NCBI RefSeq assembly: GCF_030380815.1
Contig: NZ_JAUDUY010000003.1
Span: 310,001-374,000, forward strand
DNA length: 64,000 bases
DNA from: Robiginitalea aurantiaca
GTDB taxonomy: Bacteria; Bacteroidota; Bacteroidia; Flavobacteriales; Flavobacteriaceae
Direction of reading: 5' to 3'
The translations under genes were made by a program, and so were the position numbers. Shown here one piece after another: positions 8,065 through 16,820 of the stretch (the stretch's first letter is position 1; each line of letters starts with the position of its first letter). The notes beneath the pieces are model-generated. The model did not search any database. It saw only the letters and a program-made list of their open reading frames with translations, and was not told the origin of the DNA.

Positions 8065-9722
8065 GGTTTGATCGGTTGTGCCCTTCCGTTGAGGCCCCAG
8101 GGCAACTCATTTTCAGAGATCACCATTCGGACAAAGACAGGTTCGGACTTTTCAGGTGCCGGCAATACAACATTAAGCCACAGGGTATCCTTGGGGAGTA
8201 TACGGGTTTCGGATCGGAAGTTTGTATGGACCGGTCGGATCTCCTGCAGCCGTTTTGAGCCATCCAGGTAGGCTACCCCCAAACGCAGTGCTCTTAAGGG
8301 AATACTTTTGTTATACGGATTGTAAATCCAAACAGGGTATTCATTATCAGCGTTTAATGACTCACCTTTGGGCAACCCCGATTTTAAATCCCGAAAGGAC
8401 TCAAAATTTTCGATAAAAACCCCGTAATGTTTAGTGCCCCTTGCGTCCAGGTAATAGGGCCCCTTGCCTTCCCTGCCTTTGTAGGCATAAAAAACCTTTT
8501 TGCCCTGCACCAGTGCTTCAGAGCCATTGATGGCATATTGGTCTTTACGGTAATAGGCATTATCCAGGGAAATTGCAGGTTCCTGGGCGTAGAATGAATA
8601 CATGGAGGCAGCCCGATACGAATTCTCAAAAACAACGGAGGTACCTGCCGCGAGCGTTTTTAGGTTTTCGACCCAAATCTTGTTGCCATGACTCTCATAC
8701 CGACCCGGAAAAACAGGTTCGTAAACCAGTCCGATTCTCAGCCAGGCAAGAATGAGAATATTGGCAAGCCCCAGCCTCCATATCCACTTTCTCAAATTAG
8801 GTTGCTCTATAAAGGATTTGGTAACAATTGCAGCTACCGGGATGCAGATGGTAATGAGCCACTGAGTTTGAATACGCCTCTGAAAACTCGAGACAAAGAA
8901 GAAAATCAGCATACCCAGAAAAATATACTTCATCGCTTTTTCAAGTGGGCTGTCGGCCTTAAATTTAAATGCAGCCCTATATGCAAACGTAAAGGTAAGT
9001 CCGAAAAGCGCCATCAGGTTTAGAAAAAACACCAGGGTAAATTTTGTAAAATCGTAGGGTTCATTCGGGCGTTCAAAAAGGTGAAACTCCAGGGATACAA
9101 AATCATTTGAATAGAGCCAATTCAGATGGGGCAGATAACAAAGCAGGGAAACCACAAGGGCGAGCCAGGCATATTTGTTTTTCAGAAGGCTAAGATTCGA
9201 TAGCAGTACAAAGACTATAATAAGAGCGGCGTGGTATTTACTGTACATCATCGCTGCCATGCAGACACCCAGGAGAAGCGCAATTCCAAATCCCGGTTCC
9301 TTTACAAACCTGCGGTACAGCCAAAGAAACAAAGCAGTAAAGAATAATAGCGGAGTGTCGGGTAGGGTCAGAAATCCATAGGCGTGGAGCAGGACTATTG
9401 AGAGGACCCAAACGAAGAATTCCCGATAGTAGGTTTTTTTTTCAGGATGTTCCACCAACGACCAAATCAGCAGGGCTGTGCCCGCTCCCATCAGGCAGCC
9501 GACGAGTCGTACGCCTAATTCATTCTGAAAAATTGAATATCCCAAACCGACCATCCAGGCGACCATTGGGGGGTGATCAAAATAACCCCATGAAGGACTT
9601 AGCGAATAGTACCAGTAATACGCTTCATCGTAGATCAATCCCGTTGCAAAGGCTTGCAGCAAATTAACCAGTAACAAGCCTCCAATGAGAAATATTAAGG
9701 GCCTGGGAAGAGGGTTACTCAT
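8061..9722 (-). CDS. GT39/PMT_2-family glycosyltransferase (ArnT-like)
   Basis: A 553-residue multi-pass membrane protein. The N-terminal part has the family loop with the acidic pair Asp32-Glu33 in IYDEAYYWYYS and then GYFDHPPM (47-53), followed by about ten hydrophobic segments. The C-terminal 180 residues form a soluble, probably periplasmic domain. Enzymes of this type transfer a sugar from a polyprenyl-phosphate carrier to lipid or protein acceptors at the outer face of the inner membrane. The gene is divergent from a polyprenol-phosphate-mannose synthase that could supply its donor. The acceptor is unknown. Confidence 0.85.
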   Translation of the reverse strand: MSNPLPRPLIFLIGGLLLVNLLQAFATGLIYDEAYYWYYSLSPSWGYFDHPPMVAWMVGLGYSIFQNELGVRLVGCLMGAGTALLIWSLVEHPEKKTYYREFFVWVLSIVLLHAYGFLTLPDTPLLFFTALFLWLYRRFVKEPGFGIALLLGVCMAAMMYSKYHAALIIVFVLLSNLSLLKNKYAWLALVVSLLCYLPHLNWLYSNDFVSLEFHLFERPNEPYDFTKFTLVFFLNLMALFGLTFTFAYRAAFKFKADSPLEKAMKYIFLGMLIFFFVSSFQRRIQTQWLITICIPVAAIVTKSFIEQPNLRKWIWRLGLANILILAWLRIGLVYEPVFPGRYESHGNKIWVENLKTLAAGTSVVFENSYRAASMYSFYAQEPAISLDNAYYRKDQYAINGSEALVQGKKVFYAYKGREGKGPYYLDARGTKHYGVFIENFESFRDLKSGLPKGESLNADNEYPVWIYNPYNKSIPLRALRLGVAYLDGSKRLQEIRPVHTNFRSETRILPKDTLWLNVVLPAPEKSEPVFVRMVISENELPWGLNGRAQPIKP

Positions 9723-9824
9723 ATACGGCTGGATTGGCTCAAAGGTACAAAAAAAGCGTTTTGATACTTCGGAACGGCAGGTGTAAAAAAAACCATTGCA
9801 TCCCGGTCAACACAGTTATTTTGG

Positions 9825-9832
9825 TATTTTTG
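9825..9832 (+). promoter_or_regulatory. -7 box for the polyprenol-phosphate-mannose synthase gene
   Basis: TATTTTTG fits TAnnTTTG and ends 16 bases before the ATG at 9848. This argues against the in-frame upstream ATG at 9734. No clear -33 TTTG is seen at 19 bases. Confidence 0.5.
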
Positions 9833-9847
9833 CCGAAACGCATTGGT

Positions 9848-10576
9848 ATGGCTGAAGGCCTGGTAATCACTCCTACTTACAATGAGATAGAGAATATAGA
9901 AGCCATTATCCGGGCTGTTTTTGCCTTACCGCGTGACTACCATATGCTGATCGTAGATGACAATTCCCCCGATGGAACGGCTGCACGCGTAAGAGAATTA
10001 CAGGAAGAATTTCCCGAATCCCTGCATCTGGAAGTCCGAAAAGGAAAGACAGGTCTCGGAACAGCATACATTCATGGGTTTAAATGGGCGCTCAGGCATT
10101 CTTACGAATATATTTTTGAAATGGACGCTGATTTTTCCCATAGGCCGTCAGACCTGATGCGTCTGCATCGGGCCTGTCTTGATGGGGCAGATGTAGCGAT
10201 TGGGTCCCGTTATAAAAAAGGGGTGAATGTGGTAAACTGGCCGCTCAAACGGGTGCTGCTCTCCTATGGGGCTTCGATTTACGTCAAGTTTATTACCGGA
10301 ATGAAAATACACGACCCTACGGCAGGATTTATGTGTTACAATAGAAAGGTATTACAGGCAATCGATCTGGATGCAGTTCGGTTTGTGGGGTATGCCTTTC
10401 AGATAGAAATGAAATTCAGGGCGTATTTGAAAAAGTTCAAACTTCAGGAAGTTTCCATCGTGTTCACGGATCGGGAGAAGGGAGAGTCCAAAATGAGTAA
10501 AACAATTGTATGGGAGGCGGTATTCGGAGTCTTTAGCATGAAGATTCGAAGCCTGTTTCGAAAAAATGAGTTTTAG
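9848..10576 (+). CDS. Polyprenol monophosphomannose synthase (GT2)
   Basis: A 242-residue GT-A enzyme that makes polyprenyl-phosphate-mannose from GDP-mannose at the cytoplasmic face. It shows the family start LVITPTYNEIENIE, the nucleotide-binding IVDDNSPDG with Asp37-Asp38, the catalytic DAD at 93-95, and the IGSRYKKGVNVVNWP and DPTAGFMCY blocks typical of dolichol-phosphate-mannose synthases. No C-terminal membrane domain is present, so it is the soluble short form. The ATG at 9848 is chosen because the conserved N-terminus begins there and a -7 box lies just upstream. It is followed by dihydroorotase with a 1-base gap. Confidence 0.9.
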   Translation: MAEGLVITPTYNEIENIEAIIRAVFALPRDYHMLIVDDNSPDGTAARVRELQEEFPESLHLEVRKGKTGLGTAYIHGFKWALRHSYEYIFEMDADFSHRPSDLMRLHRACLDGADVAIGSRYKKGVNVVNWPLKRVLLSYGASIYVKFITGMKIHDPTAGFMCYNRKVLQAIDLDAVRFVGYAFQIEMKFRAYLKKFKLQEVSIVFTDREKGESKMSKTIVWEAVFGVFSMKIRSLFRKNEF

Positions 10577-10577
10577 G

Positions 10578-11912
10578 ATGAAAAGGACATTGCTAAAGAA
10601 TGCCCGCATGGTTAACGAAGGGCAGATTTTCGAAGGAGACCTGCTGATCGAAGGGGACCAAATAGCTCGGATTGACACTGCACTTACGGACGCCAATGCG
10701 CAGGTAATTGACCTGGAAGGGGATTACCTCCTGCCCGGACTTATCGATGATCAGGTGCATTTTCGGGAGCCCGGATTAACACATAAAGGGGATATCGCTT
10801 CTGAAAGCAGGGCTGCAGTAGCTGGGGGTATTACCAGTTTTATGGAGCAGCCCAATACGGTTCCCCAGACAACGACACTTGAAAAGTTAGAGGCAAAATT
10901 TGAGTTAGGCGCGCGTTCTGCCTATGCCAATTACTCCTTCCTGTTCGGGGGAACCAATGATAATTTGGAAGCCATCAAGCGGCTTGACAAGAACGCGTGT
11001 TCGGGTATCAAACTTTTTTTAGGATCCTCGACCGGCGATATGCTGGTTGACGATGAAACGGTTCTGGAACGCATTTTCCGAAGTACGGAAATGGTGATTT
11101 CTGCCCATTGTGAAGACGAGGCGACCATACGGGCCAATATGGCCCGTTATACTGAAATGTACGGAGCCGATATCCCCGTCAAATTCCATCCGGCCATCCG
11201 AAGTGAGGCGGCGTGTTACCTCTCCTCCTCTCGGGCAATTGCCCTTGCTCGGGAAACAGGGGCCAGATTACATGTATTTCACCTTTCTACAGGAAAGGAA
11301 ACAGGGCTTTTCCAAAATGATATCCCGCTGTCGGAAAAGAAAATTACGGCAGAGGCCTGTGTCCACCACCTCTGGTTTTCCGATGAGGATTATGCGGAGA
11401 AAGGCGCTTTTATCAAATGGAATCCGGCGGTTAAAACCAAGGCGGATCGGGAGCAGTTGTGGAAAGCCGTCCTGGATGACCGAATTGACATCCTGGCTAC
11501 GGATCACGCCCCGCATACACTACAGGAAAAAGAACAGCCCTACGCCCGATGCCCTTCAGGAGGACCGCTTGTCCAGCACGTCCTGCCTGCCCTTATGGAG
11601 AAATTTCGGGAAGGCGTGATTTCCGTCGAGAAAATCGTTGAGAAGATGTGTCACAACCCGGCAATTCTCTTTAACCTTCACCGAAGGGGCTATCTGAGAG
11701 AAGGGTATTATGCGGATTTGGCCGTGGTCTCTTCAGAGAAGCCCTGGACCGTAGCCAAAGACAACATCCTGTATAAATGCGGATGGTCGCCGTTTGAAGG
11801 TCAGGAGTTCCACTCCAGGGTTTTATATACTTTTGTCAACGGGCATCTTGCCTATGAAAAGGGCCGTATTTCAGAGGAGCGAAATGCCATGAGACTTACT
11901 TTTGACCGATGA
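10578..11912 (+). CDS. pyrC: Dihydroorotase
   Basis: Interconverts carbamoyl-aspartate and dihydroorotate in pyrimidine synthesis. The 444-residue amidohydrolase shows the metal-site segments IDDQVHFREPG (Gln59, His61), GIKLFLGSSTGDM with probable carboxylated Lys145, SAHCED (His177), LHVFHLSTG (His232, His235) and ATDHAPHT (Asp309). The usual HxH pair is QxH here. I recall the same variant in other Bacteroidota dihydroorotases, so it is probably a lineage trait and not a loss. The ATG at 10578 is chosen over 10566, which lies inside the preceding gene. The end overlaps the DUF4296 start by four bases. Confidence 0.93.
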   Translation: MKRTLLKNARMVNEGQIFEGDLLIEGDQIARIDTALTDANAQVIDLEGDYLLPGLIDDQVHFREPGLTHKGDIASESRAAVAGGITSFMEQPNTVPQTTTLEKLEAKFELGARSAYANYSFLFGGTNDNLEAIKRLDKNACSGIKLFLGSSTGDMLVDDETVLERIFRSTEMVISAHCEDEATIRANMARYTEMYGADIPVKFHPAIRSEAACYLSSSRAIALARETGARLHVFHLSTGKETGLFQNDIPLSEKKITAEACVHHLWFSDEDYAEKGAFIKWNPAVKTKADREQLWKAVLDDRIDILATDHAPHTLQEKEQPYARCPSGGPLVQHVLPALMEKFREGVISVEKIVEKMCHNPAILFNLHRRGYLREGYYADLAVVSSEKPWTVAKDNILYKCGWSPFEGQEFHSRVLYTFVNGHLAYEKGRISEERNAMRLTFDR

Positions 11913-12304
11913 TCAGACGTTTGGCACTTTACGCAATATGTTTACTGGGATTCTCCTGCGGAAATAAACTGATGGAGGAACCCGAGAATCTGATTTCTAA
12001 AAATGAAATGGTGGATATCCTCTACGATATCGCCTTGCTCAATGCCATAGACAACAGTTATCCCCATGTCCTGCAAAGTCACGATATCAAAGTGATGGGA
12101 TTTATCTCGGAAAAATATGGTGTCGATAGCGTTCAATTCGCACAAAGCGATTTGTATTATGCTTCATTACCGGTGGTTTATGAGGAAATTTATCAGACTG
12201 TAGAGGACCGTTTGGGGCGTAAGAGGGATAGTGTGAATGAGGCCTTGAAAGAAAACGGTGCTAAAAACGGTGACAGTCTGGATCTTTCAGATGGCTATGA
12301 GTGA
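11909..12304 (+). CDS. DUF4296 lipoprotein
   Basis: A 131-residue protein with a lipoprotein signal (MIRRLALYAICLLGFSC, Cys17). It matches the Bacteroidota DUF4296 family: a helical domain with NEMVDILYDIALLNAI near 31-46 and KYGVDSVQFAQSDLYYAS near 72-89. Function is unknown. The ATGA overlap with pyrC makes it translationally coupled to that gene, and its stop overlaps the 3' end of the opposing epimerase gene by ten bases. Confidence 0.82.
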   Translation: MIRRLALYAICLLGFSCGNKLMEEPENLISKNEMVDILYDIALLNAIDNSYPHVLQSHDIKVMGFISEKYGVDSVQFAQSDLYYASLPVVYEEIYQTVEDRLGRKRDSVNEALKENGAKNGDSLDLSDGYE

Positions 12305-13308
12305 TTTCCCTTGTCCCATTTAATGAAATGGAGGCTGCATTCCCTCAGCACCTCGCCTATGGGTTCAAATTGAAACCCGGTATGGCCGATAATTTTTTCA
12401 CTGCTGTAGGTGTTAATGCTTTTAAGGCTCCGCGCCGTATCCCGGGTTAGTTTCCTCGGGCCGCCACTGAGGATTGACCGAAACCAATCCAGCCTCCAGA
12501 GCCATTCCAATTGCCACGTTTTCAGGATTCTTGCGGGCGGTGCAACTTGCAGGTGTCCCGCTATTTGGGAAAGCACTTCCCCGAACTTCAGATTTTCGGC
12601 TACTAGAATGTATCGTTGGTTAAAACACTGCTTTTCTATAAGGGTTTCAAAAGCCTGCACCACATCCATGACCCCGATAAAACCGGTTCCGCCGGGAGGG
12701 CTGTATTTTAAGCCAGGGGCTGTTTTAGTAAAGAATTTGGCACTGCCTCTATCCCAGAATCCGGGTCCGAAAATTACCCCCGGATTTACGATTACCGTTT
12801 CCAGACCCTCCTGTCCACCCCTCCAGACTTCCATTTCCGCCAGGTATTTACTGGTTGCATATACATTGGTGTCGGTGGGATCCCAAAGATCTTCCTCAGT
12901 TTTAATGGCCTTGATTCCCCCGATGGTAGCGATGGAACTGCAATAATAAAGACGTTTGATTCCCCGGTTCAGGCAAAGATTCACAATATTTCGTGTGCCC
13001 TCGTGGTTCACACGCCGTAAGGCATCCCGATCCCCTGGATTAAAGGAAATCAGGGCCGCACAATGGTATACTTCTGTAACCCCTTTTAAGGCGATTTCAA
13101 GGGATGGCAGGTCGTTGAGATCACCCGATACCCATTCAATGTCCTCAAACAGGGCGGTAGTTTTCGGACCGTACAATTCAAAAAGGTCTGCGATTTTTTT
13201 AAGGTCGCTTTCCGGCCGTCGCAGGGCTCTTGGCTTTAGCCCGCGTTGCAGAAGTCTCATCAACAGATGACTTCCCACAAGACCCGTTCCACCCGTAACA
13301 AATACCAT
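12295..13308 (-). CDS. NAD-dependent epimerase/dehydratase family protein
   Basis: A 337-residue extended short-chain dehydrogenase of the dihydroflavonol-reductase-like type. The start shows the dinucleotide motif FVTGGTGLVGSHLL (3-16), then HCAALISF near 82, YYCSSIATIGG near 122, and the catalytic pair Tyr150-Lys154 in YATSK. NPGVIFGPGFW follows. The sugar or other carbonyl substrate is unknown. It converges on the pyrC/DUF4296 unit with a ten-base overlap of coding ends and is divergent from tyrS. Confidence 0.88.
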   Translation of the reverse strand: MVFVTGGTGLVGSHLLMRLLQRGLKPRALRRPESDLKKIADLFELYGPKTTALFEDIEWVSGDLNDLPSLEIALKGVTEVYHCAALISFNPGDRDALRRVNHEGTRNIVNLCLNRGIKRLYYCSSIATIGGIKAIKTEEDLWDPTDTNVYATSKYLAEMEVWRGGQEGLETVIVNPGVIFGPGFWDRGSAKFFTKTAPGLKYSPPGGTGFIGVMDVVQAFETLIEKQCFNQRYILVAENLKFGEVLSQIAGHLQVAPPARILKTWQLEWLWRLDWFRSILSGGPRKLTRDTARSLKSINTYSSEKIIGHTGFQFEPIGEVLRECSLHFIKWDKGNHS

Positions 13309-13375
13309 GGTCTAAAAATACGGGTTTCTCCCCGATTCCATCGACTTCTGAGCTTCCCTGACAGGCTGATTTGAC

Positions 13376-13383
13376 TATATTTG
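13376..13383 (+). promoter_or_regulatory. -7 box for tyrS
   Basis: TATATTTG fits TAnnTTTG and ends 20 bases before the tyrS start. No TTTG is found at the expected -33 distance. Confidence 0.5.
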
Positions 13384-13402
13384 CCTCAAATTTTGGCAGC
13401 AC

Positions 13403-14698
13403 ATGGTTTCAAATTTTGTTGAGGAACTGCAATGGAGGGGGATGTTGCACGACATCATGCCCGGAACGGAAGAACACTTGTTAACCGGAATGCAATCTGC
13501 ATATGTAGGGATTGATCCTACAGCAGATTCTTTGCATATCGGACATTTGGTTGGTGTCATGATGCTGCGGCATTTCCAGTTGGCAGGACACAGGCCCCTT
13601 GCCCTGATCGGAGGTGCCACGGGAATGATAGGTGATCCTTCCGGAAAATCGACCGAGCGAAACCTTCTGGATGAAACCACCCTTAGGATGAACCAGGAAG
13701 CCATTAAGGGGCAGCTTGCCCGGTTCCTGGACTTTGATAGTGGGGATGAGAATGCGGCTCTGATGGTCAATAATTACGACTGGATGAAGGACTTCACTTT
13801 CCTGGAATTTATTCGGGATGTGGGAAAGCACATCACCGTTAACTATATGATGGCAAAGGATTCGGTACGCAAAAGGCTCTCTGAGGAATCAAAGGAAGGG
13901 ATGTCGTTTACGGAATTTACCTATCAATTGGTTCAGGGCTATGATTTTCTCCATTTGTACCGGAAATATGACTGTACACTCCAAATGGGCGGAAGTGACC
14001 AGTGGGGAAATATAACTACAGGTACAGAGCTCATCCGAAGAATAGAAAGCGGAAAGGGTTTTGCCCTTACTTGTCCCTTGATCACTAAGGCAGATGGAAC
14101 GAAATTCGGAAAAACAGAAAGCGGTAACATTTGGCTTGATCCGCATAAAACCTCACCCTACCGCTTCTATCAGTATTGGTTGAACACCTCGGATGACGAT
14201 GCGGAGAAGTACATCAAGATTTTTACGTTCCTTTCTAAAGACGCCATTGAAACCCTTGTTTCTCAGCACCGTGAGGCCCCACACAAAAGGCAGTTGCAAC
14301 GGAAACTCGCCGAAGAACTTACAATTCTCGTACACTCTAAAGAGGATCTGGAAAATGCGGAACGCGCAAGTGAGATTCTTTTTGGAAAATCCACAGCAGA
14401 GGCTCTAAAGGCGCTATCCAGCGCGTTATTTCTGGAGATTTTTGAAGGCGTGCCCCAGGCAAGCATCCCAAAAGGGGATATTGAAGCGGGTCTGGACATA
14501 GTCGCGGCCCTTTCTGCCCGGACAGGATTTTTAAAATCGAATGGGGAGGCGAGAAGGGAACTTAAACAGCAATCCATTTCCGTGAACAAAACACGGGTGG
14601 AACCGGAGTACACCCTGACAACCTCAGATTTGATTCAGGATCGGTTTATTTTGCTCCAAAGGGGAAAGAAAAGCTATTTCATATTAGTGGTGGACTAG
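13403..14698 (+). CDS. tyrS: Tyrosine--tRNA ligase
   Basis: Charges tRNA-Tyr. The 431-residue class I synthetase (TyrRS type 1, eubacterial) shows [16 protein letters not shown] with HIGH at 45-48, [10 protein letters not shown] at 77-86, the tyrosine pocket [13 protein letters not shown] near 174-186, GGSDQWGN at 196-203, and a KMSKS-equivalent KFGKT at 234-238. A C-terminal S4 domain (about 360-431) is present. Start and length agree with the family. It is a single gene that converges on the LuxE-like gene. Confidence 0.96.
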   Translation: MVSNFVEELQWRGMLHDIMPGTEEHLLTGMQSAYVGIDPTADSLHIGHLVGVMMLRHFQLAGHRPLALIGGATGMIGDPSGKSTERNLLDETTLRMNQEAIKGQLARFLDFDSGDENAALMVNNYDWMKDFTFLEFIRDVGKHITVNYMMAKDSVRKRLSEESKEGMSFTEFTYQLVQGYDFLHLYRKYDCTLQMGGSDQWGNITTGTELIRRIESGKGFALTCPLITKADGTKFGKTESGNIWLDPHKTSPYRFYQYWLNTSDDDAEKYIKIFTFLSKDAIETLVSQHREAPHKRQLQRKLAEELTILVHSKEDLENAERASEILFGKSTAEALKALSSALFLEIFEGVPQASIPKGDIEAGLDIVAALSARTGFLKSNGEARRELKQQSISVNKTRVEPEYTLTTSDLIQDRFILLQRGKKSYFILVVD

Positions 14699-14755
14699 AG
14701 TATTGAAACCTTGATTTTGCCTGTGATTTCCGGGTAAGATCGCACAACCCCTGGA

Positions 14756-15727
14756 TCAGAGTGCCATCAGATTGCATCCGCGGATATCCGAATGGTCAAA
14801 ACGGCCCAGGATTTCAAAAGACCCGTCGGGATGTCGTTTCCCCAGGTCTTGCGTACTGATAAATGCGCAGGAATGCTGATTGGCCAGATCAATAATATCC
14901 ACCCCTCCAGTGCGCCTATCGGCAAGGTGCGTTAACGGATCCTCTGTATCCCGAATCTGCACCCGCATCCATGGCGGGCAATAAAAGCGTCCGTTGCCCT
15001 GAGAATACGCCTGGGAGAGTAATTCTGTCATTCCGTATTCTGAGTGGATCTCCCCAAGCTCAAACCCCTTGGAGAGTATTTGATGCAATTCCTCCCGAAC
15101 CATTTCTTTTCGCCTGCCTTTCATGCCCCCGGTTTCCATAACAATCCCATTGGGTAAGGGCATCCGTGTATTTTGCGCCAAATCGAGCAGTGCAAAACTC
15201 ACTCCGATCAGTAATACCCGCGTATCTGTCTGCGTAAGACGCTGGAGGATGTCGGGTATTTGAGGGACTTTGTAAAACCCACTCTGCGCATGAGAACTCA
15301 ACTTTATAAGTTCTGAGACCATATGGATCAGGGAAGCATCTGACCGTTCCTGGTATGAGGGTAGAAGGGCAAGAATACAGTATTTGGACGGTTCGCCATA
15401 AAAGTGATTGAACCCCAGGATAAAACTTTCCCTGTACAGATCTAAATCTGCCACATAGTGCTTGCTTCGCCTGCTTCCGGTAGTCCCGCTGCTTTGAAAG
15501 ACTTTTTCAGGAGTGTAACCCTCCCGGAGGACCTTATGGGATTTAAAGAACTCAATGGGGAGAAAGGGTACTTCACCCAGTGATTTTACTTTGGAAGGCG
15601 TCTTTCCGAGGTGATCACAAAACTCCCTGTATACCGGTACCTGCTGATACTGAATGGTAAAAGTTTCCAGCGCCAGGGACTCAAATTCCTCAGCAGACTG
15701 AATCCCGAAAATGCGATGGGTATCCAT
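14756..15727 (-). CDS. LuxE-like acyl-protein synthetase/acyltransferase
   Basis: A 323-residue adenylate-forming-like protein of the LuxE family (PF04443). Visible are VPFLPIEFFKSHKV near 53-66, the nucleotide loop FQSSGTTGSRRSKH at 77-90, METGGMKGRRKEM near 197-209, and HSEYGMTELLSQAY near 230-243. LuxE activates fatty acids with ATP. There is no lux operon here, so the protein probably activates another carboxylic acid; such genes are common in flavobacteria with unknown substrate. It lies directly after the small T9SS-tail gene on the same strand. Confidence 0.82.
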   Translation of the reverse strand: MDTHRIFGIQSAEEFESLALETFTIQYQQVPVYREFCDHLGKTPSKVKSLGEVPFLPIEFFKSHKVLREGYTPEKVFQSSGTTGSRRSKHYVADLDLYRESFILGFNHFYGEPSKYCILALLPSYQERSDASLIHMVSELIKLSSHAQSGFYKVPQIPDILQRLTQTDTRVLLIGVSFALLDLAQNTRMPLPNGIVMETGGMKGRRKEMVREELHQILSKGFELGEIHSEYGMTELLSQAYSQGNGRFYCPPWMRVQIRDTEDPLTHLADRRTGGVDIIDLANQHSCAFISTQDLGKRHPDGSFEILGRFDHSDIRGCNLMAL

Positions 15728-15805
15728 AGGGGAAGCTTACCGCAAAAATACAGAAAAATCGAGGCTAAAATGGAAAATGTAAATCTGGAACTGAAGGGTA
15801 AGCAC

Positions 15806-16120
15806 TTATCGGATAACGAGTTTTTTTGTCGCAATCCGTTCTTCCTGTCGCAATTGAACCATGTAAACCCCGGGCACCAGAGAAGTTAAAATCAGCTTAC
15901 GCGATTTCAGCCGGCGCTCCAGGACTACCTTACCAAAGAGGTCGTAAATTCGAATGTGTTTCGGGCCGCTGTGATCGGATTCTACATAAACGATCCCGTC
16001 CCGAACCGGGTTGGGGTGCAGTCGGAACTCCGCATCAGCGTTTCCAAAACCATTGTGGTTCTGCTGGGCTGAAATGGAGAAGCTAACCAGTAAGCAAATC
16101 AGGAGTAGAAGTTGCTTCAT
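15806..16120 (-). CDS. Small secreted protein that is almost only a T9SS type A sorting domain
   Basis: A 104-residue protein. A signal peptide (MKQLLLLICLLVSFSISAQ) leads after about 15 residues into a complete C-terminal sorting domain: the LHPNPVRDG entry motif, IRIYDLFGKVV in the middle, and LVPGVYMVQL then KKLVIR at the end. Such tails direct cargo through the type IX system and are cleaved or attached to lipopolysaccharide. Here there is no room for a cargo domain. ATG 16120 is preferred over an upstream in-frame start because the signal peptide begins there. A second gene of the same plan lies upstream on the same strand. Confidence 0.82.
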   Translation of the reverse strand: MKQLLLLICLLVSFSISAQQNHNGFGNADAEFRLHPNPVRDGIVYVESDHSGPKHIRIYDLFGKVVLERRLKSRKLILTSLVPGVYMVQLRQEERIATKKLVIR

Positions 16121-16163
16121 TAACGGTAATTGATTTGGGATCAATGAAAAGTAAGATACTTAA

Positions 16164-16224
16164 GGCCTGAAATTGAGAAAATTAAATGTTGCGAATGCGC
16201 AAATTTTGTAGGTGAATTCAGGCC
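16164..16224. repeat. Nested inverted repeat between the two T9SS-tail genes
   Basis: Outer eight-base arms GGCCTGAA (16164-16171) and TTCAGGCC (16217-16224) enclose an inner hairpin. The inner stem is TTGCG (16189-16193) with CGCAA (16198-16202), extended by AAAT/ATTT pairs around one bulged G. There is no long T-run, so it is at best a weak terminator for the upstream minus-strand gene. A structured leader is the alternative. Confidence 0.4.
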
Positions 16225-16284
16225 GGTTTACCGATTATCGATATTATTTGCAGATGGTCGATGCGGTTGAGCGTAAAAAACGGA

Positions 16285-16593
16285 CTATTTAACGACGAGT
16301 TTGCGAGTGGCAACATTGTCCTTTTCATATACCTGAATCAGGTACACGCCTGCTTTTAACCCGTTGAGGTTTAATTCTCTGCCCATGATCGTCGTTTCCA
16401 GAACCGGGGTGCCGAGGACATCGTAAATCCGGATTTTCTTGGGCATATCGGCGGCTGTGACAATATATACGGTACCTGAGGTAACGGGATTTGGATACAT
16501 TTTGAAGCCCTCAATGTCCGCCTTATCGGATGTTTGCTGCCCGAAAGACGTCCCGATGGTGAATAGAAAAATGAGGAGGTAAAGGTGCTTCAT
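16285..16593 (-). CDS. Small secreted protein that is almost only a T9SS type A sorting domain (paralogue)
   Basis: A 102-residue protein with a signal peptide (MKHLYLLIFLFTIGTSFGQ), about 14 linker residues, and then a full type A sorting domain. The domain shows MYPNPVTSGTVYIV, KKIRIYDVLGTPVLE, GLKAGVYLIQV and a terminal RKLVVK. It is clearly paralogous to the gene at 15806-16120. ATG 16593 is chosen because it opens the signal peptide. The pair may be a duplication. Without a cargo domain, either the domain itself is the function or the genes are remnants. It is divergent from the response-regulator gene. Confidence 0.82.
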   Translation of the reverse strand: MKHLYLLIFLFTIGTSFGQQTSDKADIEGFKMYPNPVTSGTVYIVTAADMPKKIRIYDVLGTPVLETTIMGRELNLNGLKAGVYLIQVYEKDNVATRKLVVK

Positions 16594-16787
16594 ATAAAAC
16601 CTGGTACAGGGAATGAACAAATATAGGAATTTTGCCTGCTGATCACTTTCAGTGTCATCTAAAATTTATGTAAAATTCGATGAAATACCGCCTATCCGCA
16701 ATTGCTACTTAAAGCGCATCAGATGTTATCAAATGGTTAGCAGTATTAATTTGGCGTAAACTAATGAGGCCTTCTGATGAATATGGT

Positions 16788-16795
16788 TAAATTTG
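16788..16795 (+). promoter_or_regulatory. -7 box for the two-component operon
   Basis: TAAATTTG fits TAnnTTTG and ends 26 bases before the response-regulator start. No good -33 TTTG is seen, and there is no Shine-Dalgarno sequence before the start codon. Confidence 0.45.
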
Positions 16796-16820
16796 AGAAA
16801 ATCAATCACACACCAATTTT

